Positions 1-9,715 of a DNA stretch of 64,000 nucleotides are shown in pieces. The stretch's first letter is position 1. Each line of letters begins with the position of its first letter. Origin of the DNA: Candidatus Peribacteria bacterium. GTDB taxonomy: Bacteria; Patescibacteriota; Gracilibacteria; UBA1369; 2-02-FULL-48-14. The notes under the pieces are model-generated. The model searched no databases. It was not told where the DNA came from and was given only the letters and a program-made list of their open reading frames with translations. The stretch covers positions 30,830 through 94,829 of the forward strand of contig CALRGE010000005.1 of NCBI GenBank assembly GCA_943357175.1, written 5' to 3'. The position numbers and the translations under genes were made by a program.

Positions 1-140
1 GCCTGAACCGCAACCGCAATATTCACACCAATTTCATTCGCCAATCTTTCAATATCTTTGGCCATATTTTGACCGTTGACACCTGTTGATTCTTGATAAG
101 CCTTAAAATTCACAATCACTAGCGGCAAATTGAAATTCAT
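1..140 (-). CDS. tpiA: Triosephosphate isomerase, archaeal type (partial, N-terminal 46 residues)
   Basis: Interconverts glyceraldehyde-3-phosphate and dihydroxyacetone phosphate in central glycolysis. Only the N-terminus is present; the rest lies before base 1. The start MNFNLPLVIVNFKAYQE is followed by a stretch ending in GVNIAVAVQA, which matches the first beta-alpha unit of archaeal-type TIMs (VNFK-Y with the catalytic Lys, then the second strand). The ATG at 140 is preceded by an A/T-rich leader without Shine-Dalgarno sequence. It is divergent from the next gene with a 120-bp spacer. Archaeal-type TIM in a bacterium is typical of CPR genomes. The family call rests on a short segment. Confidence 0.72.
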   Translation of the reverse strand, partial: MNFNLPLVIVNFKAYQESTGVNGQNMAKDIERLANEIGVNIAVAVQ

Positions 141-200
141 ATTTTTAAATTAGTACGCCTACAATTTCCCACGACACGCCAAAAAGCCAAGCGAACGCTG

Positions 201-229
201 TTGCAAAAATACATTTTTTGTGGTAAGAT
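201..229 (+). promoter_or_regulatory. Candidate promoter of the 1574-aa gene
   Basis: TTGCAA (201-206), a 17-bp spacer and TAAGAT (224-229) lie about 31 bp before the ATG at 261. Fits a sigma70-type promoter, read by eye only. Confidence 0.5.
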
Positions 230-260
230 AACGAGATAAATAAAAACTAAAACAAAAAGT

Positions 261-3200
261 ATGGCAATACGATGTATAAATTACGGCTTCATTAAGCCAT
301 TCGGGAAGAGTGTAGTGTTTTCAGATGCGCCAGACTCTACACCGGAAGTTAAGAGCTCACCATTTACTGATCAAGAAAAATTAGATGTGTTTAATGCACA
401 AGTTGAGAAAAATCTAGAATCAAAAAACCAAGAGGTAATAAAACACTTAATGGAGGCTTTAACTAAAGATGGCGGAACAATTGATGCAGAGGAATATAAA
501 AACCTGCGAGATTGGATGTATAAACTAGACGGCCTTGAAAAACAATTAAGTGATGGCGTTATAGACAAAAAAGCATATGAGGAATCTGTTACTGCTTTAA
601 GATCAGTTGCATGGGGTGATAACTTAGAAATTCCTGCAGACACAATTAAAGAATTAGAATTATTGCACAAGCAGGCGGAAGAGAGATTACAATTACGAGA
701 AGCTTATACAAAATCTGTTGTAAAACTTGAATTCCTTGTAGGTGGAAATGGAAGATTAACACAGGCAGATATTGGATCAGAATTCGCAAATGATTCATCA
801 TACAAAATTGACTTCGGTAATTTAACTGAAAATGATGCGCTAAGCGCACAAAAAAAATATGGACTAAAAGACATGTTACCGGCAAATGTTAAATCTGTAA
901 TGATTACTGCACCAAGTAAAGATGCAAGACTGGCAACAAAAGGCACTGATGGCAAATTCTATTATAAAGATAATGGGAAATACGCTTCAGTCTTCCAAAA
1001 TTACGAAATTAAAATCTCAGGTTCTGAAGTAAGCGCAGAGGAAAAAGCAAAAATTGATGCAGATGCTCAAGCAGTGCTTGATGAAGCAGGAGATCCGGAA
1101 GTTCTTCAAAGAATTGAGGACAAAGATAAAATCGCAGAATATGAGACAACTCTTGTTGCTGAAACAAAAGAAGAAGATTTTTCTGAGTATTGGAAAATTA
1201 AAGATGATTTTTCAGAAAATGCAAAAATTCAAATACCGGAAGCAATCCAAAAAATGGATCCGGCTCAATTTGCAGCCGATCTTCCTTATATGGCTCATGG
1301 AAGAGAAGTTGGAGAAGCGCTGACTCAACTAGATCCAAGCAGACAAATACAGGATGTTTATTCAGATATAAGAAACAGGAAACTTGCTCCAAACCACATC
1401 AGTCTAGATGAGATTTCATTATCTATAAAAGGTAAACATAATTGGGAAATTTCGAATCAAATCCCGAACGAAGATAGCTTTAAAGAAATATTAATTTTAG
1501 ATGAAATTGAATCAAATGAAAAATATACTAGTAAAAGAGCTGAAATAGTGAAATTAGTAAGAAATGCAACCGGATTTGATAATAGTCAAATTGAAGCGGT
1601 ATTGGACAATCGTGCAACAGTGGTTGAGAAGAAAAAGAGTTTTGAAGAAGTCAAATCATTCATTGCTGCATCAGCAAAATTGATGAGAGAAGTTCCAAAA
1701 CTTGAACCAAAAGAAAAAGCTGATACATATGACGAAAAGTTTATAATCAAAGATTTAGGGCAAGTTGAAACAGTTGCAAAATTCATCTTTCCAGATCATG
1801 CAAGTAAAGGCCCTGTTGCTTTTAGAACTTTCTTACAGAAAATTTTAGGTAAAGGAAAAGGTACACTTAATATGGAGAATTTACATTCCAGAACAGGAAT
1901 TGTTGGCAGCGATTTGGAGAAAACCGCTTCCGGTGAATCTGCATATGTTCAATTAGTTGCATCTGCAATTGGATTTGGCCCAGAAGGTGAACCAGTTGTA
2001 AATAAGGAGGTTTTTGTTGCAAAATTAAATGAATTAAGAAAATTAGGATTAGATAATGTTGCATCAAGCTCAAATAAAGACTTAATTGCTAGATCTGAAG
2101 ATCCTGCAAATAAAGAGTATTTGGATAAACCAATTACAAATGATTATATCTTTGGTGAAACTGCAGAAGGTGTTACTGAACTTGAACGAGATCTGATGCA
2201 ATTAGGATTTAGTAGAAATACAGAAATACAAAGAGTAACAGACATATATGAATACTCAGAAGCACAAAAGAAATACCCTGAGATTTTTGCAGGATTAGAC
2301 CCGGTTAGAACACCAATTCTAAGTGCAATTATCAAAAACAATCCTCAAATAAGCGAAGCTGATTTGAAAAAAACATCAGAGATTGTAAAAGAAAACATGC
2401 TAATTATGGCAGGTGTCAGCTATCATCAAAAAATAGTTGATGACCAGAGAAATGTAACAAATCACCCGGGTAAAACAGTTACAGATATAGTTCATGGAGC
2501 AATCGCAAAAACTTTTGATACTCCTGCAGGAACATTAATATTGGCTGTTGATTCAACAGGGAATATAAGTGTAGCGATTCAAAACGAACAAAAATTAGAT
2601 AAGAAAGGCCGTGTTAGATTGGAAGAAACTGCCGGAGTAAGTGCAGGCCTAGATGGAACAAGAGTCGGTGGATCAATAATGTTAAAAATCTCGCCAGACA
2701 AATACTTAGAACATAATCTTGTTCTTGGAGCCGCAGCAGGTGCAGCACTCGACAGAAATCCTGGATTTGGATTGGCACTTGTACTTGGTTACGAATTAAA
2801 TCTTGAAGGAACTCAAGCAAGGTTAGAAGCAAAATATTCTGAAGATCCTGAATTAAATGCAAAATTAGATGCTGAGTATAAAGCATTCGAAGCAGAGCTA
2901 ATTGCTAAGAATGTTCCGCCTGAACTTAGAAAAGCATTATTGGCAAACACAACTAAGTTTGTTGAAGATAACAGAAGTGGACAAGCAGTAAATGACATGC
3001 CTAAAGTTGTTTTAAAACAAGCATCAGTTGCCATAACCGAACATGGTTTTGGAGTAGCTATTACTGTTGGATTTAAAGGAAAAGATGAAATTTTCTATTC
3101 AATTCCAGAACAACCAGACCAAAATGAGAGCGCACGCGCAAAAATATATGAACAACTTACATCAAAAATGGGTGCAGATATGCAAAGCGCAACACAAGTA

Positions 3201-4985
3201 TACGTTGCAGGAGAAATGATGATGACAGCAGATGGTTATAAAACTATCTCTAAATCAGAAGTAGAAAAAGATAAATTGGAATCTATTAATGCTCAACTTG
3301 CAGTTCAAGGGCTCCAATTAATCCCAGTTGAAACTGAAAATGGGGAGAATCGATTAAGATTACGAGTAACAAAAGTTCATGGAAATGTTGATATTTTCAC
3401 AGATAACACATCTGGAATAGAAACATATCCATCAAGTAAAGGTGATGTATTTATCAATATTGATGAAGCTGATAAGATTTCAATTCAAAGAATTGACAGC
3501 TATAGCCAATTAAGAAAAGGCGGCGGTGTTTTAAATACTGAAATTTTTATTTCAAATGATATTAGAAAACCAACAGAACTGATAAAACGAAATAGCTCAG
3601 GTATGATTCATACAGAAAGCAACATAGCAAGTGGTCAAACACTTGATGCAATATTCATTCCAAATAGTGAGAACGCTGCCGGATCATTCGATAGTGAAGC
3701 TGACGCAAAAGCTGCAGGAATCGAAATAAATGATCTATATGCAGATATGCAAGATGTGAAGGCTGCCGGAGCTGAAATGGATAAAGCACTTCGAAGTGGC
3801 GAATATGAATCTTCATTAAGTGAAGATAAACGAAAAGAACTTACCAAATATGCGAAAGAAATTGTTGGTGATGATGAAAAGCTATACAGACGGCTATCTG
3901 TTGACATGAAAGCAGAAGAAATTACTGCATTAATCCTAAAAAATCCAAATTGTCAAAATTTAAGTCCAAAAGAAATGACTTATATGCATCAAGCTTTGAT
4001 GGTTGCCAGCCTTGCGGCACCAAAAAAAGATGCGGAATTTGTTAGACACATTCAAGAATGGAATAGAACTGCTTTAGAAAGTCAGTTGAAAGATAAAGGT
4101 ATGAAAGGAGTTGATGCTAAAAACATCTCAACAAAAATAATGAAGTCTTATGGTGAATCATTAACAAAGTGGTTTGCTGAGGGCCATGCTGAAGAAAATT
4201 TCGGCAAATTCTCAATACCGAGTGGAGCAATCGTCCAAATTCAAGTAGGAACACAAAAAATTGAGGGTTATAGACAGGCTTTCTATCAACCTGAGGGTTC
4301 TCCAGCAATACTTGGTGGAGTAAATCTTACGGACGATGTCTATCTAACAGGTACAATGAAATTAACTCCTGAGGAAGCTAAACTTTTCCAAGATGCAATG
4401 ACTGCACGGCTCTCCCCTATGGAAACAACAGAACAAGTATTAAAGAGCCAGTTAGGATTAAGCGTATTATCTGCCTCTGAAATTATTTTTGGTGCTGATA
4501 AATGTAGAGAATTAACAGCAATAGTAAACAATAAAGACCCACAACTGAGATTAGGTGGATCAACCTTAGATGAATTCTTAAAGCTTGTTCATGAACTTAG
4601 AGAGAAAGGCAGAGTAACAAGGCCAGATGGAATGATATTAAATGTAAACTTAACAAAAGAAATGGGATTCTATGAAGCTTGCAGAAATTTCACAATGGTA
4701 ATGGATGAAAAACTTTCAATTACCGTTCCAAGAATGGCAGGAAGAGTGGAACTAACCTCATACATCACTGGCAAGAAACAAGCACATTATAACAGCATAG
4801 CAGTTGCAACTTTCATAAGTACAGATGAGAAAGTAAAGCCACCACATGAGAGACCAGAGGCAGAGGAAGAAGATAATGTAGGTGAAAAAACACCTCCAAT
4901 TGCGCTTGAACCTGATCAAGTCATACCAGATGTAATTAGAGCTAACGCTGATGGAAGCAACAGCAGTGGAGTGCCAACAGAATAA
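261..4985 (+). CDS. Giant protein of unknown function (1574 aa)
   Basis: I do not recognise a family. The protein is highly charged and mostly helical in composition, with almost no cysteine. No convincing signal peptide or membrane helix is seen at the N-terminus. One segment (about residues 740-870) differs: it is rich in Gly, Ala and alternating hydrophobic residues (for example GVSAGLDGTRVGGSI and VLGAAAGAALD), as in a beta-sheet or small barrel. The C-terminus is acidic and Pro-rich. The gene is followed 9 bp later by a lipoprotein gene and then a secreted 1213-aa protein, so it may be part of an envelope-linked operon. A candidate promoter sits at 201-229. The reading frame is certain, the function unknown. 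Confidence 0.85.
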   Translation: MAIRCINYGFIKPFGKSVVFSDAPDSTPEVKSSPFTDQEKLDVFNAQVEKNLESKNQEVIKHLMEALTKDGGTIDAEEYKNLRDWMYKLDGLEKQLSDGVIDKKAYEESVTALRSVAWGDNLEIPADTIKELELLHKQAEERLQLREAYTKSVVKLEFLVGGNGRLTQADIGSEFANDSSYKIDFGNLTENDALSAQKKYGLKDMLPANVKSVMITAPSKDARLATKGTDGKFYYKDNGKYASVFQNYEIKISGSEVSAEEKAKIDADAQAVLDEAGDPEVLQRIEDKDKIAEYETTLVAETKEEDFSEYWKIKDDFSENAKIQIPEAIQKMDPAQFAADLPYMAHGREVGEALTQLDPSRQIQDVYSDIRNRKLAPNHISLDEISLSIKGKHNWEISNQIPNEDSFKEILILDEIESNEKYTSKRAEIVKLVRNATGFDNSQIEAVLDNRATVVEKKKSFEEVKSFIAASAKLMREVPKLEPKEKADTYDEKFIIKDLGQVETVAKFIFPDHASKGPVAFRTFLQKILGKGKGTLNMENLHSRTGIVGSDLEKTASGESAYVQLVASAIGFGPEGEPVVNKEVFVAKLNELRKLGLDNVASSSNKDLIARSEDPANKEYLDKPITNDYIFGETAEGVTELERDLMQLGFSRNTEIQRVTDIYEYSEAQKKYPEIFAGLDPVRTPILSAIIKNNPQISEADLKKTSEIVKENMLIMAGVSYHQKIVDDQRNVTNHPGKTVTDIVHGAIAKTFDTPAGTLILAVDSTGNISVAIQNEQKLDKKGRVRLEETAGVSAGLDGTRVGGSIMLKISPDKYLEHNLVLGAAAGAALDRNPGFGLALVLGYELNLEGTQARLEAKYSEDPELNAKLDAEYKAFEAELIAKNVPPELRKALLANTTKFVEDNRSGQAVNDMPKVVLKQASVAITEHGFGVAITVGFKGKDEIFYSIPEQPDQNESARAKIYEQLTSKMGADMQSATQVYVAGEMMMTADGYKTISKSEVEKDKLESINAQLAVQGLQLIPVETENGENRLRLRVTKVHGNVDIFTDNTSGIETYPSSKGDVFINIDEADKISIQRIDSYSQLRKGGGVLNTEIFISNDIRKPTELIKRNSSGMIHTESNIASGQTLDAIFIPNSENAAGSFDSEADAKAAGIEINDLYADMQDVKAAGAEMDKALRSGEYESSLSEDKRKELTKYAKEIVGDDEKLYRRLSVDMKAEEITALILKNPNCQNLSPKEMTYMHQALMVASLAAPKKDAEFVRHIQEWNRTALESQLKDKGMKGVDAKNISTKIMKSYGESLTKWFAEGHAEENFGKFSIPSGAIVQIQVGTQKIEGYRQAFYQPEGSPAILGGVNLTDDVYLTGTMKLTPEEAKLFQDAMTARLSPMETTEQVLKSQLGLSVLSASEIIFGADKCRELTAIVNNKDPQLRLGGSTLDEFLKLVHELREKGRVTRPDGMILNVNLTKEMGFYEACRNFTMVMDEKLSITVPRMAGRVELTSYITGKKQAHYNSIAVATFISTDEKVKPPHERPEAEEEDNVGEKTPPIALEPDQVIPDVIRANADGSNSSGVPTE

Positions 4986-4994
4986 AAAATTAAT

Positions 4995-5144
4995 ATGAAA
5001 AAAATCACAATAATCAGCTTATTACTTCTAATGCTTACGGCATGTACAAATGAAGCTGCCAAAAAATATGCCAATCCTATCCAAAATATGGATGGAATCT
5101 CACAAAGAAGCACTTCAATAGAAACTAATACAGTACCTGAATAA
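4995..5144 (+). CDS. Small lipoprotein (49 aa)
   Basis: The sequence begins MKKITIISLLLLMLTAC: a charged n-region, a Leu-rich h-region and a lipobox (LTAC) with Cys at residue 17. The mature part is only about 33 residues, polar, with no known motif. It lies 9 bp after the giant gene, and its stop (TAA at 5142-5144) shares the A with the ATG of the following secreted protein, which suggests translational coupling. Lipobox and tight packing make it likely to be real. It may anchor or assist the neighbouring large proteins; that is inference. Confidence 0.75.
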   Translation: MKKITIISLLLLMLTACTNEAAKKYANPIQNMDGISQRSTSIETNTVPE

Positions 5145-8100
5145 TGAATAAAATTAAAACATACACACTCGCATTAATCTCTGGACTAACACTTGGATTT
5201 TTAATTCAACTGAGTCCAATTAGTTCAGCATATTCAGTAGATCTTCAAGTAGTGGATGAATTAGAACAGACCCTTATTTGTAGTTTAGAGGCAACACATA
5301 TTCATGCATACACAAATGAATCAGGCCCAACAGACGGGATTGAATATTGGGCAAGAACAAACAAATTCAGAATTTACCTTCATGATGATTTCATGAGTAA
5401 CGTGGATTTAGACACTTTGGAATGTAGCTCAGGCGGAAGGTGGATCTCATGTGATGGTGGAACAAGTACATCAGATGGAGGTACAAGCGTTGAATTTGTA
5501 CAAAACGATAGATCAAGTGACGCTGTTTATCCTGATTACGTTGAATGGACATATGGAAATACAACAGCAAGTGATTCACCAATCATGCCAGGTTATAATG
5601 ACTACGACCAAGATGGAGACATTGACACATCTCCAGAATCAGACAGAACAATGGGTGAATATTTAACCTATGATTTTATTGAAGATGATAGTGGAAAAGC
5701 CAGCACTACATCATCAATTTATATTAAATTTTGGGCATACGACATTGAAGATGACACTTGGACCGCAATTGAAGAAGATGGAGAAACTGATTATCACTGG
5801 AATAACCATACTGGTACAAATATAACAAATTATACTTGTCCTGCTGCAGGCTGTGCCTTAATGACAATCACCCCAGACGAAGTCGGCGTAGACAATCTCT
5901 ACACAAGCACAGACTTCGAAGTAACTGCATACGACTCGGAAGGAACAGACATTACCGCAGATTTAGAAGATGAAGATGGTTTTGATTATACAGCAACCGG
6001 AGAAGGTGCATTCAAATATTTATGGACTACGAGGCAAACCCTAAGCGGTGCCGACGCAACACAAACCTACAAAAAAGCAGGTGCAGGTGATTCTTTCACT
6101 GTCGAAGCAGTGGGTTATGAAGATACTTGTAAAGTTGAAATCGCATTCCCTTATTGTGAAGATTTAACGGTCAACGAGCCAATCATGCCAATATTCTCAT
6201 CTGCTCCTTATACAACAGATATTGATATTGATGTGACAGCTTCAAACGGTGAAGTTTGGCCTTTCGATATCACTTATACTTCAGATGATTCTGATGCTAC
6301 TTTTGACGGAGAGACCTCACCTTACACAACAACAGAAACAAACGTCGCCTACTCAAGTTCAGTCAGCGCTCAAGTTGACATCGAAGCAGACCACGACGAC
6401 GCAGGTCTTTGTAAAACAAATTTCTCTTACACAATTACAGAAGAAGAAACTCCTGATCAATACTGCACTCTTTTGGAACTAGAAAGAATCGATTCAACAA
6501 ATTGCTGGACATATGACATTACAAACAGTCAATCATTCCAAGGCACTCTTTACGCCGAAGGTTACACAGACTCAACAGGAACAACCCTCGCCACATCAAA
6601 ACTTAAAATTGATAGTGAATCTTTTGCTAATCCTGCAAGTTCAACACTTCAAAATTTAACAAGTGATTACTCCGGTAAAATTTGCTGGCCGGAATATGAA
6701 GTAGGAAATTATCTTAAGGTTTATGTTGAAGATGAAGATTCTTGTTTGGCAGAATATGTTGAAACGATCCCTGCTATTTGTAACGACATTGAAGTAACAC
6801 CTTCAAGCGGAAATTGCTGGACTTATGAGCTTAATAACGAAGCAGATTTCAACGGTACACTTTGTGCTGCAGGTTACACAGACAACACAAAAGCAACAAC
6901 AAACGGTACAATTACAATTTATGACGAACGTGAAAAGTCAGTAAGCGGAAACGAAGCATGTGTGGAATTAAAAAATCCAAAAAGCATATATGAAGGTTCA
7001 ATCTGCTGGCCAGAATACGTAAAAGGAAATTACTTAGATGTTTACGTCGAAGATCAAAACATGTGTCTTTATAATTACGAAGACACAACACCTGAAGAAG
7101 AAACTCCAGGAGAAACTAGCGGTGGTCCTGGTGCCCCAACAAATGTCTTTGGGAATGGAGGAGGAGTAATAGATTCACCAGGTATTGAGCTTCCTGATTC
7201 AGTTATCACTATAGTATACCCTGAACTTTCAGGAACACTTTCAAAATATGTTTACACATTCAACTTCGCAGATCAAAAAAAGTTGGAACCTGATGTAGAT
7301 AGAAATATGTTTCCTTCACATGATTTAGATTATGCATTTTACACACTTGAATATGACCCTGAAGAAGGTGAATCATACATCACTTTCGGTGATGACATGT
7401 GGATAAACGATATAAGTGGATACTTTGGTAACAGCGAACCATCAAGTGGATCTGTTAAATTATTATCAGATACAAGCGAATTAAGCACATACGAATCAAC
7501 AAAGAGATTAGGCTTAACCGACGCTCTTGAATCAGGTTCAGATGACATTGGAAATGCAGCAATCGGAAGATATTGGATTCCATATATTAGTAATGATAAC
7601 GGAAATAAAACTGAGATATTTGATTGTACTTCATACCCAGACAATGTTTGTTATAATCTCGATTATAATCCTGTAGATACAAGCAATGTCTTAATTCAAA
7701 ATGCAGATCTTTTAAATGAAGATGAAGTGATAAGAATTAGATATGTTGGAAGAGTTCACCAAACAGAAGGACTTTGTGAGGATGAGGACAGAAAAAATCC
7801 TGATGGAACAACTGACGCATGTTTAACAGAAACATTCGACAACAATGGATATGTAATTGCATATGGTGGTTATCAAGGAATTACTGCGCAAGCAAAAATC
7901 GTAGTTTTATGTCAGTATATTGTGACTAGAAATGCAGGTGACGTTTATCTTGATGATGTATTACCAAGCGGTAGTGATATTTCATGTATTAACTGGGGCG
8001 AGGTAACTGAAGGTGAAGAATACGCCAACATTGAAGGAATTATTGTTAATAACTATTCCATAGATACTACTGCCGGATTCTGTAATGGAACTGATTCATC

Positions 8101-8785
8101 ATCAGACAACTTCATCAGTAACTTAAGTTCTTATGTTTGCGAGATCTTCAGTACGGTTAGTGAAATCTGGGACTCTGCAACAATTACAGAAATCACTGTA
8201 GAGCATGTTTACGAAGAAGTTAGGAATGCAGAAACAATACAAACCCAGCAAGGGTTGTATAATCATAGTTTCAACTCTTGGAAAGAACTTCAACAAATAT
8301 TATCAAATCAAAACAATCTTGATAGTGGAATTTTATATTACCTAGGCACAGGTGAAACAGATGTAATCACTTTAAATTCTAAAATGGAAGTGGAAGAAGG
8401 TGCATGGACCTTAATTGTTGAAAACGCAACACTTAGAATTAACGAAGACATTGTCTACTTGAATAACACTTATGAATCATCAATTGCTTTCATAGTCATC
8501 AATGGAGATATTGATATCGGCGTTGGTGCAGAAATTCTAAATGGTGTTTACTACACTGATCAAGGATTCACAGGAGATTGGAGAAGTCCGGTAACAGGTC
8601 AACTAACAATCTACGGTTCTATCTATGGTGATGTTAGTGAACTACTTACAAAAGCAAATTACGTCGGTTCACCTAACCTAGATGGTGGTGGAATCGTGGT
8701 GTATTACGATAGCCGAATTTTGCTTAACACTCCTCCAGGACTTGCAGAATACGTGGATGTAAACAGCGAGCAGGCTGTGAATTAA
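5144..8785 (+). CDS. Large secreted surface protein with Cys-rich tandem repeats (1213 aa)
   Basis: A signal peptide of about 30 residues (start MNKIKTYTLALISG, ending near SSAYS) directs export. The mature protein is acidic and rich in Thr, Ser, Asp and Tyr. Two homologous Cys-containing units lie at about residues 440-545 and 546-650; both carry NCWTY, GYTD, CWPEY and VYVEDxxxC, and look like Ig-like or other beta modules with disulfides. A Gly/Pro linker follows at about 655-685. The last about 185 residues carry beta-helix-like strands and the block DGGGIVVYYDSR near the end, a C-terminal region I associate with large CPR surface proteins. There is no LPXTG motif and no C-terminal membrane helix, so the anchoring is unclear. 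Probably an adhesin or surface-layer component. Confidence 0.8.
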   Translation: MNKIKTYTLALISGLTLGFLIQLSPISSAYSVDLQVVDELEQTLICSLEATHIHAYTNESGPTDGIEYWARTNKFRIYLHDDFMSNVDLDTLECSSGGRWISCDGGTSTSDGGTSVEFVQNDRSSDAVYPDYVEWTYGNTTASDSPIMPGYNDYDQDGDIDTSPESDRTMGEYLTYDFIEDDSGKASTTSSIYIKFWAYDIEDDTWTAIEEDGETDYHWNNHTGTNITNYTCPAAGCALMTITPDEVGVDNLYTSTDFEVTAYDSEGTDITADLEDEDGFDYTATGEGAFKYLWTTRQTLSGADATQTYKKAGAGDSFTVEAVGYEDTCKVEIAFPYCEDLTVNEPIMPIFSSAPYTTDIDIDVTASNGEVWPFDITYTSDDSDATFDGETSPYTTTETNVAYSSSVSAQVDIEADHDDAGLCKTNFSYTITEEETPDQYCTLLELERIDSTNCWTYDITNSQSFQGTLYAEGYTDSTGTTLATSKLKIDSESFANPASSTLQNLTSDYSGKICWPEYEVGNYLKVYVEDEDSCLAEYVETIPAICNDIEVTPSSGNCWTYELNNEADFNGTLCAAGYTDNTKATTNGTITIYDEREKSVSGNEACVELKNPKSIYEGSICWPEYVKGNYLDVYVEDQNMCLYNYEDTTPEEETPGETSGGPGAPTNVFGNGGGVIDSPGIELPDSVITIVYPELSGTLSKYVYTFNFADQKKLEPDVDRNMFPSHDLDYAFYTLEYDPEEGESYITFGDDMWINDISGYFGNSEPSSGSVKLLSDTSELSTYESTKRLGLTDALESGSDDIGNAAIGRYWIPYISNDNGNKTEIFDCTSYPDNVCYNLDYNPVDTSNVLIQNADLLNEDEVIRIRYVGRVHQTEGLCEDEDRKNPDGTTDACLTETFDNNGYVIAYGGYQGITAQAKIVVLCQYIVTRNAGDVYLDDVLPSGSDISCINWGEVTEGEEYANIEGIIVNNYSIDTTAGFCNGTDSSSDNFISNLSSYVCEIFSTVSEIWDSATITEITVEHVYEEVRNAETIQTQQGLYNHSFNSWKELQQILSNQNNLDSGILYYLGTGETDVITLNSKMEVEEGAWTLIVENATLRINEDIVYLNNTYESSIAFIVINGDIDIGVGAEILNGVYYTDQGFTGDWRSPVTGQLTIYGSIYGDVSELLTKANYVGSPNLDGGGIVVYYDSRILLNTPPGLAEYVDVNSEQAVN

Positions 8786-8794
8786 TTCAATTCC

Positions 8795-8819
8795 TGCGCG
8801 CGCAAATACCCTCCGGGTA
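8795..8819. repeat. GC-rich palindrome and hairpin after the surface-protein gene
   Basis: TGCGCGCGCA (8795-8804) is a perfect palindrome. It is followed by TACCC-TCC-GGGTA (8807-8819). The first element is closely similar to the palindrome at 21396-21405, including its flanks (CTG before, AA after). There is no T-run, so it is not an obvious terminator. Confidence 0.5.
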
Positions 8820-8848
8820 CTTCGCCTGTTAAATGTCAAAAACGCCAC

Positions 8849-8876
8849 TTGATATACGTAAAAAATGGAGTAATAT
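8849..8876 (+). promoter_or_regulatory. Promoter of the ECF sigma factor gene
   Basis: TTGATA (8849-8854), 16-bp spacer and TAATAT (8871-8876). It overlaps the longer in-frame reading frame and therefore argues for the ATG at 8897 as the true start. Confidence 0.6.
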
Positions 8877-8896
8877 TCGCTCTCTTTATAAATTTT

Positions 8897-9445
8897 ATGG
8901 AACAGCCAAGCCAAGAAATTCTTGCGGAAGAATTTATACAAATCAGAGGAGGCTTAATAAATCATGCATCTGGAATCACTAAAAATGAACAAGATGCCGA
9001 AGAAATAGTTTCTACGGTTATTGAAACGTTTCTAGTTAAGCTCAATAGCGGTGAACTACAAATGTATAACGCAAATTATAAAACCTACCTGTATACAGCT
9101 GTTAGAAATCGTGCTTTCAATTTAATCAGAGATAGACAAAGAAGATACAAAATAATTGATTCTCATGAATGGGAGAATGCATCTAATTCAAATCAGGAAA
9201 ACGAATTAAATCTCAAACAATTAACTGATTTATATTTACAATCACTCGGAGAACTTCCAAATCATCAAAATGAAGCAATGCAGCTTAGAACACTAGGAGA
9301 TTGTAGTTATCAAGAGATAATGGAAAGACAAGGTATAAAAATGGGGACTGTGATGTCTCGTTTATCAAGAGCACGAAAACAAATCAAAGAAGTATTATCT
9401 GCCAATGCGGATTATGAGGACCTGTTAAAATACACAATTCTCTAA
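8897..9445 (+). CDS. RNA polymerase sigma factor, ECF / sigma-70 family
   Basis: Directs RNA polymerase to a specific promoter set. Region 2 is seen around NRAFNLIRDRQRR and region 4 as a C-terminal helix-turn-helix (YQEIMERQGIKMGTVMSRLSRARKQ), which is the ECF signature. Only sigma2 and sigma4 are present (182 aa), as expected for the ECF class. The frame stays open to 8849, but the promoter lies inside that extension, so MEQPSQEI is taken as the start. No anti-sigma gene lies next to it. Its place after the giant secreted-protein cluster suggests it may control surface functions, which is inference. It overlaps the convergent 62-aa gene by 4 bp. Confidence 0.85.
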   Translation: MEQPSQEILAEEFIQIRGGLINHASGITKNEQDAEEIVSTVIETFLVKLNSGELQMYNANYKTYLYTAVRNRAFNLIRDRQRRYKIIDSHEWENASNSNQENELNLKQLTDLYLQSLGELPNHQNEAMQLRTLGDCSYQEIMERQGIKMGTVMSRLSRARKQIKEVLSANADYEDLLKYTIL

Positions 9446-9630
9446 GACGCAAGATCTCCGGCGGAGTTAGTTAGAACATAGGTCAATTGGCTTCTTCTGG
9501 TCAACAAATCCTCCAAACCTTCAACCGAAGATGGGATTCTTCCGGCATTTACAGCCGTTTTAATTTTCGCAGAAATTTCTGATTCCAGATCGTTTCGCTC
9601 TTCTAGAATACTTTTTATATCTAAATTCAT
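9442..9630 (-). CDS. Small helical protein (62 aa), unknown
   Basis: Reads MNLDIKSILEERNDLESE and continues as two amphipathic helices with a loop, ending TNSAGDLAS. The helical pattern resembles a chorismate-mutase-like hairpin, but it is too short to assign. Support for a real gene comes from balanced composition and a candidate promoter TAGACA-16-TATAGT (9653-9680, minus strand). It runs convergent to the sigma factor gene, overlapping it by 4 bp. Could be a small regulatory partner of the sigma factor; there is no direct evidence. Confidence 0.5.
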   Translation of the reverse strand: MNLDIKSILEERNDLESEISAKIKTAVNAGRIPSSVEGLEDLLTRRSQLTYVLTNSAGDLAS

Positions 9631-9652
9631 AATGTTATCTTAAGTAGCCTCC

Positions 9653-9680
9653 ACTATAATAGATAATTTTTATTTGTCTA
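9653..9680 (-). promoter_or_regulatory. Candidate promoter of the 62-aa gene
   Basis: On the minus strand, TAGACA (9675-9680), 16-bp spacer and TATAGT (9653-9658), about 23 bp upstream of the start at 9630. The same -35 hexamer is used at 21218-21223. Confidence 0.45.
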
Positions 9681-9715
9681 GATGATTTTTAAGCGTGCCG
9701 TGATAGAATCGGCAT

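Noticed and set aside
371..8600. Several opposite-strand open frames inside the giant genes
   Set aside because: They have biased, low-complexity composition (runs of Leu/Ile/Ser) and no starts with promoters; they are shadows of the long genes.
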